Assembly: GCA_039026915.1 (NCBI GenBank) | Contig: JBCCLJ010000143.1 | Coordinates: forward strand, 1-18,929 | DNA: 18,929 nucleotides | Reading direction: 5' to 3' | DNA from: JBCCLJ01 sp039026915 | GTDB taxonomy: Bacteria > Acidobacteriota > Thermoanaerobaculia > Multivoradales > Multivoraceae | Part shown: positions 1-7,151 of the stretch, piece after piece | Numbering within the stretch: the first letter of the stretch is position 1 | Layout: each line of letters opens with the position of its first letter | Position numbers and translations under genes: made by a program | Notes under the pieces: model-generated | Told to the model about the DNA's origin: nothing | Databases searched by the model: none | What the model saw: the letters and a program-made list of their open reading frames with translations, nothing else

Positions 1-1037
1 AGCTGGTTGGGAATCTGCTCGGTGCCGGCGAAGGGATCGCGGACGGGAGTCTCGATGCCGCTCAGTTCTTCGATCACCGCAAGTCCACACAGCGGCACAT
101 AGAAGTCCGAGTAGCCGCCCTCGTGGTTGACGACGAGACGACCGTCGCAGAGCTCGCGCGCCGCTTCCAACATCTTCTGGGTCATCTGTCGGAAGTGACT
201 TGCCATCACCATCATGTGACTCATGGGGTCGAAGTAGCCAGCGTCGTAGCCGCTGGCTACGACAATCAGCGACGGCGCGAAGGCGTGAAGCGCCGGCAGC
301 ACGACCTGATCCATCGTTGCCAGATAGGCGTCACCGCCGCAGCCTGCCGGGAGCGGCACGTTCAGGTTGAAGCCTTGACCGTCCCCTTCACCGATCTCCT
401 CCGGCTGCCCTGAGTCGGCGGGGTAGAGCCTGTCCTGATGCAGCGAGATGGTGAGAACGTCGGCGCGCTCGTAGAAGGCCTGCTGCGTGCCGTTGCCGTG
501 ATGTACGTCCCAGTCGACGACGGCGACGCGATCGACACGTCCAGCATCCAGAGCGCTCAGGATGCCGAGGCCGATGTTGTTGAAGATGCAGAAGCCTCGG
601 CCGCGGTCTCGCTCGGCGTGATGGCCAGGGGGGCGCACGAGGGCGTAGGCGTTGTCGACCTCGCCTCTCGCGACCGCGGTGATCGCGGCCGTCGTTCCGC
701 CAACGCCGAGGCGCGTGATCTCGGCTGACCCGGGGCCGAAGGGAGTGAATTCACCAGCGTCGCCACCGCCTGCATCGCTCAGGCTTTGGATCCTGGCAAC
801 GTACTCCTCGGTGTGAAAGCGCAGAAGATCGTCGTCCGTCGCTTCGCTGCAGGCCAGCGAGTGCAGCCTCGGAGTCACTTCGTAGGCATCGAGGAGGTTC
901 TTCAGCTTGCGCTTCGTCTCAGCGTTCTCGACGTGCACGCCCGGCTGCAGATCGCCGCGGACGGGGTAGGTACCGGCCGCGGGGCCGGTGAAGTGCCACA
1001 TGAAGCGTTCCTGCCAGACGAAGCCGGTCTTGGTCAC
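1..1037 (-). CDS. Class II histone-deacetylase-family amidohydrolase (partial, C-terminus beyond window)
   Basis: This is a zinc-dependent deacetylase of the HDAC / acetoin utilization (AcuC) / acetylpolyamine amidohydrolase superfamily. The 345 visible residues include RPPGHHAE (catalytic His139-His140), DWDVHHGNGT with zinc ligands Asp177 and His179, ASGYDAGYFDP with third ligand Asp265, and HEGGY with the transition-state Tyr309. GFCIFNN and the N-terminal TGFVWQERFMWH are typical of class II bacterial homologues. The GTG start is chosen because AGAGAGG lies 6 nt upstream (1044-1050) and the family N-terminus begins right there. The gene follows the copper amine oxidase by 55 nt on the same strand, so the two are probably co-transcribed. 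Bacterial members act on small N-acetyl amines such as acetylpolyamines, which would feed the amine oxidase; that link is inferred. No signal peptide is seen. The 3' end is off the window; the superfamily assignment is secure, the substrate is not. Confidence 0.93.
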   Translation of the reverse strand, partial: MTKTGFVWQERFMWHFTGPAAGTYPVRGDLQPGVHVENAETKRKLKNLLDAYEVTPRLHSLACSEATDDDLLRFHTEEYVARIQSLSDAGGGDAGEFTPFGPGSAEITRLGVGGTTAAITAVARGEVDNAYALVRPPGHHAERDRGRGFCIFNNIGLGILSALDAGRVDRVAVVDWDVHHGNGTQQAFYERADVLTISLHQDRLYPADSGQPEEIGEGDGQGFNLNVPLPAGCGGDAYLATMDQVVLPALHAFAPSLIVVASGYDAGYFDPMSHMMVMASHFRQMTQKMLEAARELCDGRLVVNHEGGYSDFYVPLCGLAVIEELSGIETPVRDPFAGTEQIPNQ

Positions 1038-1092
1038 TGTTTGCCTCTCTTCGCTCTTTCGTGGATTCGTCGGCCGCTCGGCAGCGTCGAGG

Positions 1093-2973
1093 TCAAGCCT
1101 TGCGGCACTGGGGCGGGAGGTCGAGCGTCGGATTCTCGTCGAAGAAACCGAACGGGATGAGATGGAAGCCGCAGTATTCCACCGGCATCACGGGCCAGTC
1201 TTCCGGCCTTGGAACGTGGGTCGCGGCGACGGTATGCCAGAGGACGAGGTCGCAGTCGCTGATGTCGCGGTTGTGAGCCGTAAGGTCAGGAAGGCCGCCC
1301 TGCCCCTCGTGCATCACGGTGTAGGGGCCGGCAGCGAACAGCTCGCCGTCGACGTAGGGAGTCGCCCAGATGTGGTGCTTGCCGAAGCCGGCGCGACGCG
1401 TCACCTGCGAGTCTGCGTGCGCAAAGAGGAGCGGTGACGCCATGGGCAGAAGCTTGTAGGCGACGGGGTGACCGACGCCGTTCTTCGAGGCCGGGTTCGT
1501 GACCTTCCAGGTGCGCGACACTTCGGGAGCGATGTTGCGCTTCGCGCTCGCCTCGTCTCTGAGGTGCCGAGAGATCGAACGAAACTGCGTGCCTTCGGGG
1601 TTGTCGTCGTTGCGGGGCAGGACTTCGATCTGACTCTCGTAGAGCGAGTTGGTGCCGCCGTCCAGCTCCCAGTCGAGGCGGAAGCAGAAGACGTGCTGGT
1701 GGACCGGTGAGGAGAGCTCCTGCGAGATCAGCGGCGACTGGCCCGCGTTCTCGATGCTGTCCGTCGCGGCGCTGACGCCGACGATGCCGGTCAGTTTGAT
1801 CTCCATCTGAATCGTGCCGTCCAGATACAGATACCAGTAGAAGCCGTAGTCGTAGTTGCCGATGGTGAAGATCGAGGAGATCACCAGGCGCCTCGACCGC
1901 CTCACCTCGCTGAGCTGGGCCGCGCGATCGAAGTGCTTCCACTGGATGCCGAAGTCCTCTTCGTGCATGCAGATGGCGTTCTCGACGGTGCGTGCCTCGC
2001 CCTGGTGCGTGACCTGATCGATGTCGAAGTAGTAGATCTCGCCCAGACAGTCGCAGCCCAGCCTGAGCGAGTTGATGAGCTGCCCCATGTTGTACTCGCT
2101 GGCGTCGAGCACGTGTTTCCAGCAGTGCATCGGGTCGCTGTCGCCATAGGGCACGACCATTTCGGAGAGGGCGGCGCGGTAGAGGATCGGACGCTCGCGC
2201 AGCGACAGCTGGTGTAAAACGAGGCCGTTGACGGGGTGCACGCCGACGCGGAACTCGTAGCCCTGCCACTTCACGCGGTAGCCGTCGACCTCGAAGCTCG
2301 GACCGTCGGGCTGGGTGATCGACAGCTCTTTGAGATCGTCGCGTTTCGACGTCTGGTGCGCTGCGTCGAAACGCCCGCCGGCTCGAGGCATCGGCACGAC
2401 ACCGAGGTCTTCGATCGCTGCGACCTGCCGAGCCGTGACGTCGACGTGTGCGATGAGTCCGTGGACAGGGCGCGCATAGGCGTTGTCTGTGGCGTCGTCC
2501 TTGACGAAGGCAATGCAGCGAACGGCCCGGTGCCCTTGGGGTATCGCTTCGTGCACGAACCCGCCCGCCGGCCAGGGATCGATCTGAATGAGCTCGAGCG
2601 CCTCCTGGGTGGCGACGTCGATTCCGCGAGCCGCCACGGCTTTCAGCCACTCTTCGTTCTGCTTCGTCAGCACCACCGCCAGCTCGAGGTCGGCGTAGCC
2701 GTAGGGTGCCTGAGCGTTCCCCGACAGTCGAGCGACGGTGGTCGAGCCTGCATCCAAGTCGACGTCGGCGGCAAAGCCGCCGTCAGCGCTCTGGTCGACG
2801 CCCAGGAGTCGTGCGACGCGTGGAGGGCCTTCTCCGGCCTTGACGCTGCTCTTTGGAGGCTCGACGAGACCGATGGAGGAGAAGAAGGCCTGATCGTCGT
2901 CGTGGTGTTCGCGAAAGCACGCGACGGCACGTTGGATTTCCTCCGCCGAGAGCGGATCGAGTGGATGCGTCAT
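1093..2973 (-). CDS. Copper-containing primary-amine oxidase (topaquinone type)
   Basis: Copper amine oxidase (EC 1.4.3.21) oxidises primary amines to aldehydes with release of ammonia and hydrogen peroxide. The 626-residue product is close to the usual bacterial length (about 640). The topaquinone motif is IGNYDYG, with Tyr374 the precursor of the cofactor. The catalytic-base region is CWKHVLDASEYNMG with Asp290, followed by the family signature NSLRLGCDCLG. Copper ligands are His425 and His427 (HQHVFCFRLD) and His586 (THVPRPEDWPVMP). The ATG at 2973 is preferred over in-frame upstream codons: the N-terminus MTHPLDPLSAEEI matches the family and GAGGAG lies at 2978-2983, whereas the 71 upstream codons read as Arg-rich non-coding sequence. 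No signal peptide is present, so it is probably cytosolic like the Arthrobacter enzyme. It is the first gene of the operon with the deacetylase and is divergent from a TetR regulator. The amine substrate is not determined. Confidence 0.95.
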   Translation of the reverse strand: MTHPLDPLSAEEIQRAVACFREHHDDDQAFFSSIGLVEPPKSSVKAGEGPPRVARLLGVDQSADGGFAADVDLDAGSTTVARLSGNAQAPYGYADLELAVVLTKQNEEWLKAVAARGIDVATQEALELIQIDPWPAGGFVHEAIPQGHRAVRCIAFVKDDATDNAYARPVHGLIAHVDVTARQVAAIEDLGVVPMPRAGGRFDAAHQTSKRDDLKELSITQPDGPSFEVDGYRVKWQGYEFRVGVHPVNGLVLHQLSLRERPILYRAALSEMVVPYGDSDPMHCWKHVLDASEYNMGQLINSLRLGCDCLGEIYYFDIDQVTHQGEARTVENAICMHEEDFGIQWKHFDRAAQLSEVRRSRRLVISSIFTIGNYDYGFYWYLYLDGTIQMEIKLTGIVGVSAATDSIENAGQSPLISQELSSPVHQHVFCFRLDWELDGGTNSLYESQIEVLPRNDDNPEGTQFRSISRHLRDEASAKRNIAPEVSRTWKVTNPASKNGVGHPVAYKLLPMASPLLFAHADSQVTRRAGFGKHHIWATPYVDGELFAAGPYTVMHEGQGGLPDLTAHNRDISDCDLVLWHTVAATHVPRPEDWPVMPVEYCGFHLIPFGFFDENPTLDLPPQCRKA

Positions 2974-3175
2974 GGGTCTCCTCGCTGCGGCGGGACTTGG
3001 GTCGGATCCGCTGGATGCTATTTCACAAGGAGCTGCTCCCCGGCCCCGGCGTAACCCCGCTCGAGAGCCGCCTGCGCGAGCGGCAGGGCGGCAGCGCCTG
3101 AGTCGGCGAAGTTCCGCGCCAGGGGGCTTCGTGTGCGCGCTACCATGAAGCTCAGCGGAGGTCCCCTGGAAGCGA
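2974..3175. promoter_or_regulatory. Divergent intergenic control region between amine oxidase and TetR regulator
   Basis: The 202-bp gap separates divergent genes, so it must hold both promoters. Two dyads are visible: GGAGC-T-GCTCC at 3029-3039, and CCGCTCG (3057-3063) facing CGAGCGG (3077-3083) across 13 nt. Either could be a TetR-family operator, but neither is distinctive in such GC-rich DNA and no strong -35/-10 pair was found. The regulatory role is inferred from gene orientation only. Confidence 0.35.
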
Positions 3176-3814
3176 ATGAGAAGCACTCAGAGCAGTCGGA
3201 GCCCTCAGAGCGCTGAGCCCAAGAAGAGCCGTCGCCAGGAGATCATCGAGCGGGCTCGGCACACTCTGGCGGAAAGGGGGCCCGCGGCGTTGACCATGCG
3301 TCGCGTAGCGGACGAAGTGGGGATCAAGCTCGCGTCGCTCCAGTACCACTTTCCGAGCAAGGCGGATCTCGTCCAGGCCCTGGCCGACGACATCGTCGAG
3401 CACTACGACGCGTACCTGGCTGAGTTCGCCGAAGAAGAGGGCAGCCCCGAAGAGCTGCTGGCGGACCTCATCCGCTGGATCCGAACACCGAAGAGTGGTG
3501 AGTGGCGTCTTGTCCATCGACTGGAGGTCCAGTTCTGGGCCATGGCCCAGACCGAGCCTGCGGTGGCCGAAGCGCAGAGCCAGTTCTTTGCTGGGTACCG
3601 TGAGGTGCTCGGCGAGCTGATTCTGGCGATCAACCCTTCGCTCGAGAGGACGGAGGCGCTGCGACGCGGCGCTCTCATGTCGGTCATGATCGACGGCTGC
3701 GGCCTCATCGAGTCCGAGGCGTTGCCGGAGTGCGAGGATCTGAAGGGCCTTACGGAGGAGCTGATCACCACCGCCCTCGAGCTCGCGCGGCGTCCTGCGA
3801 CGGGCTCACATTGA
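3176..3814 (+). CDS. TetR-family transcriptional regulator
   Basis: The 212-residue product has the TetR layout: a Ser/Lys-rich N-terminal tail (1-20), then a helix-turn-helix domain at about 22-70 (RRQEIIERARHTLAERG, LTMRRVADEVGIKLASLQYHFPSKADLVQAL), then an all-helical ligand and dimerisation domain. The sequence SLQYHFPSKADL is the usual recognition-helix region. ATG at 3176 has a modest GGAAG upstream. Because it is divergent from the copper amine oxidase / deacetylase operon, the simplest expectation is a local repressor that responds to an amine or its product and also controls itself. The ligand cannot be read from the sequence. It is followed by 142 bp of non-coding DNA before an unrelated lipoprotein gene, so it is probably monocistronic. 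Confidence 0.93.
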   Translation: MRSTQSSRSPQSAEPKKSRRQEIIERARHTLAERGPAALTMRRVADEVGIKLASLQYHFPSKADLVQALADDIVEHYDAYLAEFAEEEGSPEELLADLIRWIRTPKSGEWRLVHRLEVQFWAMAQTEPAVAEAQSQFFAGYREVLGELILAINPSLERTEALRRGALMSVMIDGCGLIESEALPECEDLKGLTEELITTALELARRPATGSH

Positions 3815-3896
3815 CCCAAAGCGTTCGAACTCCGCGGGCCGCGTGTATTCTCGGGACTGACCGCCGCCGAGACTCACCCCTCGGCCGAAGCAGTGC

Positions 3897-3940
3897 CAGT
3901 CTCTCGGATCTCCCCAGTCTTTCGGATCTCTCCAGTCCCC
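3897..3940 (+). repeat. 18-bp tandem repeat, two copies plus a partial third
   Basis: Copies at 3897-3914 and 3915-3932 share CAGTC..TCGGATCTC.C and differ at three positions; a third start (CAGTCCCC) begins at 3933. The repeat sits 20-60 bp upstream of the DUF3299 lipoprotein ATG, in its presumed leader. It may be a replication-slippage product or a repeated protein-binding site; the sequence does not decide. Confidence 0.7.
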
Positions 3941-3956
3941 TGAGGCCGACGCGCCC

Positions 3957-4466
3957 ATGCCCCAGCCCCACTCCTTTCCACGTCGCTCGGCGAGGCATCA
4001 GCTCTGTGCCCTGACGCTCTTCTGCCTGCTCCTGTGCGCCGGGTGCGGTGGAGAAGAGGGGCCCTCGGGGCTGCCTCGCGCCGACTGGCGCGTGCTGAAC
4101 GGTCTCGACATCGTCACCGGCTCGGTGGCGCCGGAGCTCGAACCGCTGCTCGGACCGGAGGTCCGGCTGCCGGGCTTCATCGTGCCCTTCGAGGACTCGC
4201 TGACTGCGGCGTCGACCTTCCTGCTCGTCCCCAACTTCGGTGCCTGTGTTCATCTGCCGCCGCCGGCCGCCAATCAGATGGTCCTCGTCGAGATGAACGA
4301 GGGACGCAACGTGGCCGTCGATCTCTGGTCTCCGGATCCCGTCTGGATCGTCGGCCATCTGCGCGTCACGGAAAGCGACAGCCCCTGGGGAGCCGTCGGG
4401 TTTTCGATGAGGGCGAGTGCCACCGTGCCTTTCACCGAGGGGCTCGGCAAGAACGAGAAGTGGTAG
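3957..4466 (+). CDS. DUF3299-family lipoprotein
   Basis: The 169-residue product starts with a basic N-region and a hydrophobic stretch (about 15-28) ending in CAGC at residues 27-30. Cys30 is the probable lipidated residue; Cys instead of Leu at -3 makes the lipobox imperfect. The remainder is one DUF3299 domain: DWRVLNGLDI, VRLPGFIVPFE, the signature PNFGACVHLPPPAANQM, and DPVWIVGHLRV...WGAVGFSM near the end. DUF3299 has no established biochemical function that I can state; the invariant Cys-x-His-x-Pro-Pro motif could bind metal (inference). A second DUF3299 gene lies at 6587-7126 on the other side of the ABC transporter genes, and the family often sits beside FtsX/MacB-type ABC genes and DUF2796 proteins. 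It converges with the ABC permease (31 bp gap). AGG upstream is weak and the exact start is moderately certain. Confidence 0.88.
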   Translation: MPQPHSFPRRSARHQLCALTLFCLLLCAGCGGEEGPSGLPRADWRVLNGLDIVTGSVAPELEPLLGPEVRLPGFIVPFEDSLTAASTFLLVPNFGACVHLPPPAANQMVLVEMNEGRNVAVDLWSPDPVWIVGHLRVTESDSPWGAVGFSMRASATVPFTEGLGKNEKW

Positions 4467-4497
4467 CCCCTCAACGGGCTGGAACTCTCTCGCTCTC

Positions 4498-5787
4498 TCA
4501 GACGCGCATCGCAAGGCCGTCGGACAGGGCGTTGCGATAGGCGCGCAGCGCCGGCACGAGCCCCGCGAAGGTTCCAGCCACGACGACGAAGAGTAGGACC
4601 CAGAGCTCGAACTCGCTCGGCGGGCGGATCGGGAGGGCCAAGCCGAAGGCGCTCTCGACGAGGGGTTGCGCGATCAGGAGCAAGCCGTAGTTCAGCGCGA
4701 GCCCGAGCAGGACTCCGCCGACACTCAGCAGCCCGGCCTCGATGACGAGAAGGAAGGCGATGACGCGCGGTCGCGCACCCAGAGCGCGAAGAATCGCCAT
4801 CTCGCGACGTCTCTCGTTCAGGGTTGACAGCAGCGAGATGAGCATGCCGAGCAGCCCGACGAGCACGACGAGGGCGACGATCACCTTGAGACCGGTATCG
4901 GCGAGGTCGATGCCACGCCAGAGCTCCGCCAGCGCGACGCCCGGGATGATCGCGAGCAAGGGCTCCGTCTTGTCCGTGTTGATCTCGCGCTGGAGACGTA
5001 GAGTGTCGATCCGCGACTTCACGCCGACGAAGAAAGCGGTGATCGCCTCGGCTGGGGGCTTGTCGGCTTGCGGCGGAGACGCGGGTGCCGGCCCCAATTC
5101 CGCGCTGGCGCCTCCCTCGGACGGCGGGCTTGTGCCGATCGTCGGTGGGCCGCCGTCGTGGATGTACTCCATCCCTTCGAGCGAGATGTAGACGGTCCGG
5201 TCGATCGGAGTCGCCGTCCGGTCGAGAATGCCGACGATCGTGAAGGGAGAGTCGTCGTGGTCCGAGATCCCGGCGATGCCTGAGATCCCGTGCGTGATGA
5301 TGATCTCGTCGCCGACCTCGTAGTCGAGCTCGCGAGCGACCTGGTAGCCGACGGCTGCATCGAGGGTTCCGACCGGTACTCCGCCCGTCGCGATCTCGAT
5401 GCCGCGGCTCTTCCGGTAGCGGTACTTTTCGTAGTACTCCTCGGTCGTGCCGACGACGCGAAAGCCGCGATGGCTGTCGCCGAGCGAGAAGGGCACCGTC
5501 CAGTCGACCGCGGGATGCTCCTGGTACCTCTCCATGGTGCTGTAGGAGATGTTGGCCGGCGTCGAGCCGATCCCGAAGACGGTGAAGAGGATCAGCTGCA
5601 GCTGGCCGACGCGGGTGCCGACGATCAGGTCTGTACCGCTGATCGTGTTGGAGAAGCTCTCGCGGACTCCGGTGCGCACCTGTTCGACGCCGAGGAAGAG
5701 AGCCACGGACAGAGCGAGCGAGAGAATCGTCAGAAACGTCGCGAGTTTGCGACTCTTGAGGGACGAGAGCGAGAGTTTGAGGATCAT
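4498..5787 (-). CDS. FtsX/MacB-type ABC transporter permease
   Basis: The 429-residue product has one N-terminal transmembrane helix (about 15-36, LATFLTILSLALSVALFLGV), a large periplasmic domain (about 37-295) and three C-terminal helices. The cytoplasmic coupling segment ERRREMAILRALGARP is diagnostic of the FtsX/LolCE/MacB superfamily. The periplasmic part holds a Pro/Gly/Ala-rich linker (around residues 210-245) that looks disordered. It overlaps the upstream ATPase gene by 4 nt (ATGA, 5784-5787), so the two are translationally coupled. Permeases of this fold normally drive mechanotransmission or lipoprotein/efflux processes rather than classical import, yet this one is embedded between DUF3299 and DUF2796 genes as in Zrg-like zinc loci. 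The transported substrate is unproven. Its 3' end faces the DUF3299 lipoprotein gene. Confidence 0.93.
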   Translation of the reverse strand: MILKLSLSSLKSRKLATFLTILSLALSVALFLGVEQVRTGVRESFSNTISGTDLIVGTRVGQLQLILFTVFGIGSTPANISYSTMERYQEHPAVDWTVPFSLGDSHRGFRVVGTTEEYYEKYRYRKSRGIEIATGGVPVGTLDAAVGYQVARELDYEVGDEIIITHGISGIAGISDHDDSPFTIVGILDRTATPIDRTVYISLEGMEYIHDGGPPTIGTSPPSEGGASAELGPAPASPPQADKPPAEAITAFFVGVKSRIDTLRLQREINTDKTEPLLAIIPGVALAELWRGIDLADTGLKVIVALVVLVGLLGMLISLLSTLNERRREMAILRALGARPRVIAFLLVIEAGLLSVGGVLLGLALNYGLLLIAQPLVESAFGLALPIRPPSEFELWVLLFVVVAGTFAGLVPALRAYRNALSDGLAMRV

Positions 5788-6509
5788 TCCGAGACCCTCG
5801 CTCGGTTGATGTCAGGGAGCTCGAGCACGCGATCGAACATGCCTTCGAGCGTGCGGTCGTGGCTGACGAAGAGCAGGCTGGCGCCGACCGCCTTGCACTG
5901 CTCGAAGAGCAGCTCGAGGAAGGCCGTGCGACGGTCGGTGTCGAGAGCGGAGGTGGGCTCGTCGGCGATGATCAACTCTGGGCTACCGATGAGCGCCCGT
6001 GCCGCGGCGACGCGCTGTTGCTGGCCCACGCTGAGCTCGCCGCCGAGCGCCTCGAGGCGGCTGGTTAGGTCGAGCTGTTCGGCGAGAGCGCGCGCGTCGC
6101 TTTTTGCGGTGCCTTCGAGGCGGGAGCGTCGCGCTTTGCTCATCGTCACGGGCAACAGGATGTTGTCCAGCACGCTCAGATACGGCAGAAGATTGAACAT
6201 CTGGAAGATGTAGCCGATGTGGTCTGCGCGGAAGGCGTCTCGGCGCGCAGCGGAGAGCAACGTCAGGTCCTCGCCCAGGATGCGCACGGCACCAGAGTCC
6301 GCTTCGAGCACTCCGGCTAGAACGCCGAGCAGCGTCGTCTTGCCGCAGCCACTGGGGCCGTAGACGAAAACGCGCTCGCCTTTGCCCAGCGTGAACTCCT
6401 CGATGTCGAGAACCGTTGGCTGCTCCCGGCCGTATGAAAACTGTAGACTCTCGACTGCGATCACGGAGGCGTCACCGCCAGCCGGGTCAGGGTTTTGCGC
6501 GATTGACAT
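5784..6509 (-). CDS. ABC transporter ATP-binding protein (LolD/MacB-like)
   Basis: The 241-residue ATPase is partner to the FtsX-type permease. Walker A is GPSGCGKTT (51-59), the Q-loop lies in IFQMFNLLP (101-109), the signature is LSVGQQQR (159-166), Walker B is LIIADEP (179-185) followed by TSALD, and the H-loop is SHD with His217. Sequence style (GPSGCGKTT, FNLLPYLSVLDN) matches the LolD/MacB/FtsE group. The ATG at 6509 has AGGA just upstream. It is divergent from the second DUF3299 gene, with a 77-bp shared intergenic region if that gene starts at 6587. Together with the permease it should form a type VII (mechanotransmission) ABC complex at the inner membrane. Confidence 0.95.
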   Translation of the reverse strand: MSIAQNPDPAGGDASVIAVESLQFSYGREQPTVLDIEEFTLGKGERVFVYGPSGCGKTTLLGVLAGVLEADSGAVRILGEDLTLLSAARRDAFRADHIGYIFQMFNLLPYLSVLDNILLPVTMSKARRSRLEGTAKSDARALAEQLDLTSRLEALGGELSVGQQQRVAAARALIGSPELIIADEPTSALDTDRRTAFLELLFEQCKAVGASLLFVSHDRTLEGMFDRVLELPDINRARVSE

Positions 6510-6586
6510 TTTCCTGAGAATCCATTGTCATTACAGCGATGTCAACACCCATTTTCACCAACCCAAAGCCTGAGGATGGGTCCACC
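6510..6586. promoter_or_regulatory. Divergent promoter region between ABC ATPase and DUF3299/ZrgA-like operon
   Basis: This short AT-richer gap lies between divergent metal-island genes. TTGACA occurs on the plus strand at 6503-6508 and on the minus strand at 6541-6546, each a possible -35 reading into the gap; the matching -10 boxes are poor (TGTCAT, GATTCT). An imperfect dyad ATTTTCCTGAGAAT (6508-6521) is present. A Zur-type operator would be expected here if the island is zinc-controlled, but nothing closely matches the dyad at 10133-10148. Confidence 0.4.
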
Positions 6587-7126
6587 ATGAGCACCGCGAA
6601 CCCCGAGCAACCGAAGACTCCGCCTGAGAGTCCGCGAACCAAGAACAAGCTGTCGAACATGCTGCTGCTGGTCACCAGCCTGGCGACGCTCTTCTACTTC
6701 TACAGCCCCCGCACGCTGCCTTCGACAGCGTTCGCCATGGGCGCGGGCGTCGAGGACGCAGGGATCGGTGCTCCAAAGGTGGGATGGGACGTTCTGGCTC
6801 AGCTGAACGTGGAGACGGGTAAGCCCGGCCCCGAGCTCGATGTCTACGTCAACGAGACCGTGAAGATTCCGGGCTACGTCGTTCCTCTCGACGAGGAAGG
6901 GATGGAGTTCCTGCTCGCCCCGTGGGTTGGGGCTTGCATTCACGAGCCGACTCCGCCGCCGAATCAGCTGATCCACGTCAAGCTCAAGGCCGGTGCCAAG
7001 CCGATCGACCCATGGGGCTGGGATCCTCTTTGGGTCACCGGCAAACTGAAGGTCGTCAATACCAGGAGCCCCTACGGGGCCGTTGGCTTCGAGCTGGCGG
7101 GCGACTCCGCAGAAATCTACCGCTGA
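6587..7126 (+). CDS. DUF3299-family membrane-anchored protein
   Basis: The 179-residue product has a short polar, Pro/Lys-rich N-tail, one hydrophobic signal-anchor (about residues 24-40, MLLLVTSLATLFYFY), a linker, and a DUF3299 domain from about residue 60: WDVLAQLNVETG, VKIPGYVVPLDEE, the signature PWVGACIHEPTPPPNQLIH, and DPLWVTGKLKV...YGAVGFEL. The signature aligns with the lipoprotein paralogue at 3957-4466, sharing the Cys-x-His-x-Pro core. An in-frame ATG at 6539 is possible but has no ribosome-binding site; GAGGA precedes the ATG at 6587, which I prefer. It is 25 nt upstream of the ZrgA-like gene and surely in the same transcript. Anchoring differs from its paralogue (inner-membrane anchor against lipid anchor), suggesting two positions in the same envelope complex (inference). 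Confidence 0.88.
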   Translation: MSTANPEQPKTPPESPRTKNKLSNMLLLVTSLATLFYFYSPRTLPSTAFAMGAGVEDAGIGAPKVGWDVLAQLNVETGKPGPELDVYVNETVKIPGYVVPLDEEGMEFLLAPWVGACIHEPTPPPNQLIHVKLKAGAKPIDPWGWDPLWVTGKLKVVNTRSPYGAVGFELAGDSAEIYR

Positions 7127-7138
7127 CCGACTCAACGC

Positions 7139-7144
7139 AAGGAG
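7139..7144 (+). promoter_or_regulatory. Ribosome-binding site fixing the GTG start of the ZrgA-like gene
   Basis: AAGGAG sits 7 nt before the GTG at 7152. It decides that start over the ATG at 7083, which lies inside the upstream DUF3299 gene and would displace the signal peptide from the N-terminus. Confidence 0.8.
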
Positions 7145-7151
7145 CTCCGCC

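Noticed and set aside
1286..2650. Second long minus-strand frame inside the amine oxidase gene
   Set aside because: Extremely Arg/Ala-rich shadow translation; the overlapping frame encodes an unambiguous copper amine oxidase.
4462..4482. Hairpin AGCCC...GGGCT between the convergent DUF3299 and permease genes as a terminator
   Set aside because: Only a 5-bp stem with no U-tract on either strand.
6508..6521. ATTTTCCTGAGAAT as a second Zur/Fur box between the divergent ABC and DUF3299 genes
   Set aside because: The dyad has a mismatch, does not resemble the 10133 dyad, and its left part lies at the ABC start codon; evidence is too weak to call an operator.
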